A stretch of DNA of 16,355 nucleotides from Chloroflexota bacterium (GTDB lineage Bacteria; Chloroflexota; Dehalococcoidia; Lucifugimonadales; JAPUKM01), in contig JAPUKM010000203.1 in the NCBI GenBank assembly GCA_027295645.1, forward strand, positions 1 through 16,355, in the 5' to 3' direction. Shown here piece by piece: positions 13,755 to 16,355 of this stretch. A program made the translations under genes and the position numbers. A model generated the notes under the pieces. That model was not told where the DNA came from. It did no database searches and saw only the letters and a list, made by a program, of their open reading frames with translations. Positions within the stretch are counted from its first letter, which is position 1; each line of letters starts with the position of its first letter.

Positions 13755-14870
13755 ATGCGCAGACCAACCAAGCCCGTGTACGTCGGCGATGTCAAGGTGG
13801 GCGGCGACGCCCCCATTACCGTCCAGTCCATGACCAAGACGGACACGCGCGACGTCAAGGCCACCGTCGAGCAGATCAAGGGACTGGAGGAGGTCGGCTG
13901 CGAGATTATACGCTGCGCCGTTCCCGACATGGAGGCGGCCAAGGCCCTTCCCGAGATCAAGCGGCGTATCAAGATTCCCCTCGTCGCCGACATCCACTTC
14001 CACTACCAGCTTGCACTGGAGGCCATAGCCGGAGGCGTGGACTGTCTGCGCCTCAACCCCGGCAACATCCGTGACCCGGAACGGGTGAAACAGGTGGTGC
14101 GGGCGGCCAAGGAGCGGCAGATTCCCATCCGCATCGGCGTCAACTTCGGCAGCCTTCCGCCCGTTGGCCGCATCGGCCAGCGCGGCACCGCCTCTCGCCT
14201 TCAGGACGGCGTGAACATGCTTCCCAAGGCGGGAGAGGCCGAAGAGGGCAGCTACTCGGTGGTGGACCACATGGTGGACACCGGCCTGTGGGAGATCGGC
14301 ATTCTGGAGGCCCTGGACTTCGACCTGATCAAGATCTCCCTGAAGGCCTTCGACGTCCATACCACCGTGGAGGCCTACCGAAGGCTGGGCCGGATGGTGC
14401 CTTACCCCTTCCACCTGGGCATCACCGAGGCGGGAACGGCCAAGTCCGGCACCGTGCGAAGCGCCGTCGGCCTTGGCGTCCTCCTGTACGGCGGCATCGG
14501 TGACACCATCCGCGTCTCCCTGAGCGACGACCCCAGAAAAGAGGTTGAGGCGGGCTTCGAGATCGTGAAGTCCCTTAACCTGCGCCAGAAGGGCACAACC
14601 CTTATCGCCTGCCCCTCCTGTGGCCGTGCCGACGTTGACGTCATCAAGCTGGCCAACACCGTGGACGAGATGCTCAAGAGAATCGACAAGAACGTGAAGG
14701 TGGCCGTCATGGGGTGCGAGGTCAACGGCCCCGGCGAGGCCAAGGATGCCGACGTGGGCATCGCCGCGGGTGCGGGCCGCGCCGTCATCTTCCGCAAGGG
14801 CAAGAAGACGCGTGTGGTAGACGAGGCAGACATGCTCACCGCACTGATGGAAGAGGTGGAGGCGCTGTAG
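13755..14870 (+). CDS. ispG: 4-hydroxy-3-methylbut-2-en-1-yl diphosphate synthase (IspG/GcpE)
   Basis: Iron-sulfur enzyme making HMBPP from MEcPP, the sixth committed MEP-pathway step. The 371 residues show TVQSMTKTDTRDV (22-34), a TIM-barrel half with PLVADIHFHY, LRLNPGNI and RIGVNFGSLP, then LKAFDVHTT, LGITEAG and LLYGGIGDTIRVSLSDDP. The cluster motif is CPSCGR (C286, C289) with C321 in MGCEVNGPGEAKDADVG; E328 is the usual fourth ligand. The loop after GVNFGSL is about 20 residues longer than in common forms. ATG 13755 has GGAGAGGTG upstream and lies 16 nt after rseP. Confidence 0.96.
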   Translation: MRRPTKPVYVGDVKVGGDAPITVQSMTKTDTRDVKATVEQIKGLEEVGCEIIRCAVPDMEAAKALPEIKRRIKIPLVADIHFHYQLALEAIAGGVDCLRLNPGNIRDPERVKQVVRAAKERQIPIRIGVNFGSLPPVGRIGQRGTASRLQDGVNMLPKAGEAEEGSYSVVDHMVDTGLWEIGILEALDFDLIKISLKAFDVHTTVEAYRRLGRMVPYPFHLGITEAGTAKSGTVRSAVGLGVLLYGGIGDTIRVSLSDDPRKEVEAGFEIVKSLNLRQKGTTLIACPSCGRADVDVIKLANTVDEMLKRIDKNVKVAVMGCEVNGPGEAKDADVGIAAGAGRAVIFRKGKKTRVVDEADMLTALMEEVEAL

Positions 14871-14875
14871 GGACG

Positions 14876-15253
14876 ATGGGGACCTTCCGTGTAACCATTG
14901 AGGTCGGTGACCCTGCGGGGTCCAGCTACCGGGAGGTGTCTGCGCTGGTGGACACTGGCGCCAGCTACTCACAGATCCCTGACTCCATCCTGCGGGATAT
15001 CGGCGTGGTTCCAGACTCCCGCCGGACCTTTCGCGTGGCCGATGGACGTGAGGTTGAGCGTGGCGTTGGTGAGACGAGGGTCCGCCTAAATGGCTCGTCA
15101 AGGATGACGGTGGTCGTGTTTGGCGCGGAAGGCTCGGAGGCGGTCCTGGGTGCGGTGACCCTTGAGGGGCTCGGGCTTGCCGTTGACCCGCTGAACCGGC
15201 GGCTCATCCCCGTGCCCGGGCTGCTCATGGTCGCATATTCTCCGCCCCAATGA
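14876..15253 (+). CDS. Retropepsin-like (clan AA) aspartyl protease family protein
   Basis: A 125-residue protein with one catalytic-type motif, SALVDTGASYSQIPDSIL (D-T-G at about 27-29), then VADGREVERGVGETRV and VLGAVTLEGLGLAVDP with NRRLIPVPG. These are typical of small single-domain bacterial retropepsin-like proteins, which would work as dimers. No signal peptide or membrane segment is visible, so it should be cytoplasmic. Starts at ATG 14876, 5 nt after ispG, with AGGGA overlapping the ispG stop region; its 3' end overlaps the next gene by 4 nt (ATGA). The substrate is unknown. Confidence 0.85.
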   Translation: MGTFRVTIEVGDPAGSSYREVSALVDTGASYSQIPDSILRDIGVVPDSRRTFRVADGREVERGVGETRVRLNGSSRMTVVVFGAEGSEAVLGAVTLEGLGLAVDPLNRRLIPVPGLLMVAYSPPQ

Positions 15254-15792
15254 ACACCATCCAGGTAGACGACGAGATTCTCCTTCGTCCGCCAAAGATA
15301 TCCGATGCAGAGGACCTGTTCGCCCTGGTGGATTCCAGCCGTGACTATCTACGCCGCTGGCTTCCCTGGGTGGATGGCATTCGCTCCGCCAGAGACTACC
15401 GCCCTTGGATCGAAGGCAGGGCTGGGGGGAATGAGTATCGGCTCCTGATCGTGTATAAGGGCGCGGTTGTGGGCGCGACCGGCATTAGCGACCTCGATTC
15501 TCCCAACAAAGCAGGCGAAATAGGCTACTGGCTGGCCGAGAACATGCAGGGTCGTGGGATCGTGACGCGCACCTGTCGCGCCCTTCTCAACTATGCCGTT
15601 GGTGAATTGGGGATGAACCGCATGCAGATACGGATTGCCACCGGAAATAAGGAAAGCCTGGCTATCCCCGAACGCCTTGGGTTCCAGTTCGAGGGCGTCC
15701 TGCGCCAGGCCGAGCTGGTGAACGGCGAGTACTACGACCTTGCCCTCTACTCCATGCTGGCGTCAGAGTGGCGTGAGGCCAAGGCCCTGTAG
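15250..15792 (+). CDS. GNAT acetyltransferase, RimJ/RimL-like
   Basis: A 180-residue N-acetyltransferase. Typical RimL/YdaF-style features: LRPPKISDAEDLFALVDSS at the N-terminus, YLRRWLPWVD (about 33-42), GEIGYWLAENMQGRGIVT (acetyl-CoA pyrophosphate loop Q-G-R-G-I-V near 101-106), MNRMQIRIATGNKESLAIPE and RLGFQFEGVLRQAELVNGEY. Members acetylate ribosomal protein N-termini or small amines; the true substrate cannot be read from sequence. The start overlaps the aspartyl protease gene by ATGA, implying translational coupling. Confidence 0.9.
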   Translation: MNTIQVDDEILLRPPKISDAEDLFALVDSSRDYLRRWLPWVDGIRSARDYRPWIEGRAGGNEYRLLIVYKGAVVGATGISDLDSPNKAGEIGYWLAENMQGRGIVTRTCRALLNYAVGELGMNRMQIRIATGNKESLAIPERLGFQFEGVLRQAELVNGEYYDLALYSMLASEWREAKAL

Positions 15793-15794
15793 CC

Positions 15795-16316
15795 ATGCCA
15801 CCCGTCAGCCTCTTTCTCCTGCTGTGGCTCCGGCTCGCCCGCTACCGGTGGTCCCGGTTCCGCCGTCTCTTCGAGCGAGGGGATCTGGGCAAATCCATAG
15901 ACCCCGCCGCATCGCTTCAGGAGATTGAAGACCTCCTGAAGCAGGTCACCTGGACTCCCGATGGCCCGCTCCACCTGTACGACTCCATCAGCTATCCGCA
16001 GACCACCTGGGCCAAGAAGCACGACGACTGTGACGGCTTCGCCGTCCTGGCCGCAGAGCTTCTCAAGCGATGGAACCCGGCCACCTCGCCGGTGCTGCTC
16101 ACCGTCATGCTGCGCCCCGCACGGAAGAGCCACACGGTCTGCGTCTTCCAGGAGGGGGCCGTGTACCGCTTCTTCGACAACGCCCGCCTCAACCCCTCGA
16201 CCTACACCGACTACGCTGACTTAGCCCGGGAGGTAGCCCGCCGCGGCGACACGACGGTCTGCTGGGACGTCGCCGACCCGTGGAGCCTCCGCCAGCTTGA
16301 GTTTCACCGGGCGTAA
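15795..16316 (+). CDS. Transglutaminase-like cysteine hydrolase
   Basis: A 173-residue protein. It has a plausible Cys-His-Asp triad of the transglutaminase-like fold: KKHDDCDGFAVLAAELL (C79), KSHTVCVF (H113) and VYRFFDNARL (D128). The first 16 residues are hydrophobic and followed by a basic stretch (RYRWSRFRR), possibly a membrane anchor. Homologues of this type are usually peptidases or amide hydrolases acting on proteins or peptides; no substrate can be assigned. Starts at ATG 15795, 2 nt after the acetyltransferase stop, so it probably belongs to the same transcript. The last 39 nt of the window carry no gene I can see. Confidence 0.75.
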   Translation: MPPVSLFLLLWLRLARYRWSRFRRLFERGDLGKSIDPAASLQEIEDLLKQVTWTPDGPLHLYDSISYPQTTWAKKHDDCDGFAVLAAELLKRWNPATSPVLLTVMLRPARKSHTVCVFQEGAVYRFFDNARLNPSTYTDYADLAREVARRGDTTVCWDVADPWSLRQLEFHRA

Positions 16317-16355
16317 GCACTCCTCAGAGAACAGCCCTGGAGGTAGGAGTTGTCG

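Noticed and set aside
13689..15101. 470-codon minus-strand open frame antisense to ispG
   Set aside because: Antisense shadow of a confident gene in GC-rich DNA; no recognisable domain or ribosome site.
16319..16350. ACTCCT/AGGAGT inverted repeat after the last gene
   Set aside because: A 6-bp stem with a 20-nt loop and no T-tract at the window edge; not convincing as a terminator.
1..16355. CRISPR arrays, insertion sequences, integrases, rRNA genes, phage genes
   Set aside because: No direct-repeat array, transposase, integrase or rRNA-like sequence was seen on either strand.

Overview
This window looks like a piece of chromosome from a GC-rich bacterium, most likely a Chloroflexota member related to the Dehalococcoidia. 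The main evidence is the run rpsB-tsf-pyrH-frr-uppS-cdsA-dxr-rseP-ispG, which as I recall occurs in that order in Dehalococcoides. A very short EF-Ts and a dispersed-type palindrome built on GGGGCGATTCA also fit. The phylum is an inference from gene order and protein style; no phylogenetic marker was compared computationally.

Left edge (1-682): an AT-richer gene (about 44% GC by my count, against about 62% in a line counted in ispG) runs off the left end on the minus strand. It has an excellent sigma-70-type promoter. Back-to-back with it is a promoter for tRNA-Ser(GCU), with an imperfect inverted repeat between the two promoters. The tRNA is followed after only 11 nt by miaB, so the two are probably one transcript.

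Region 687-4264: miaB (tRNA methylthiolation), nadC (NAD synthesis) and a lipoprotein with a TolB-like beta-propeller lie on the plus strand, closely spaced. Region 4294-5609: a Fur-family metalloregulator overlaps a nickel/cobalt (NiCoT/UreH-type) permease by one base. A palindrome at the predicted transcription start resembles the Streptomyces nickel-regulator (Nur) box.

Region 5610-6650: a perfect 28-bp palindrome separates the permease from a convergent minus-strand pair, an FmdB-type zinc ribbon gene and dtd (D-aminoacyl-tRNA deacylase). That pair and the large plus-strand operon are fired by back-to-back consensus-like promoters whose -35 boxes are 12 bp apart. Each transcript would begin with a stem-loop.

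Region 6691-16316: one long plus-strand operon. It begins with translation genes (rpsB, tsf), UMP kinase (pyrH) and ribosome recycling (frr). It continues with envelope and isoprenoid genes: dxr and ispG supply MEP-pathway isoprenoid precursors, uppS makes the C55 lipid carrier, cdsA makes CDP-diacylglycerol and rseP is an intramembrane protease. It ends with three small genes less often found here: a retropepsin-like aspartyl protease, a RimJ/RimL-type acetyltransferase and a transglutaminase-like cysteine hydrolase. Junctions are tight (ATGA and TAGTG overlaps, or gaps of 0-8 nt), with longer leaders only before tsf and frr.

Nothing here is a clear new defence or mobile system. The best leads are the nickel regulator/operator/permease unit, the tRNA-to-miaB junction, the fmdB leader hairpin, the DXR active-site substitution, the duplicated PDZ domains in RseP and the hydrolase trio at the end.
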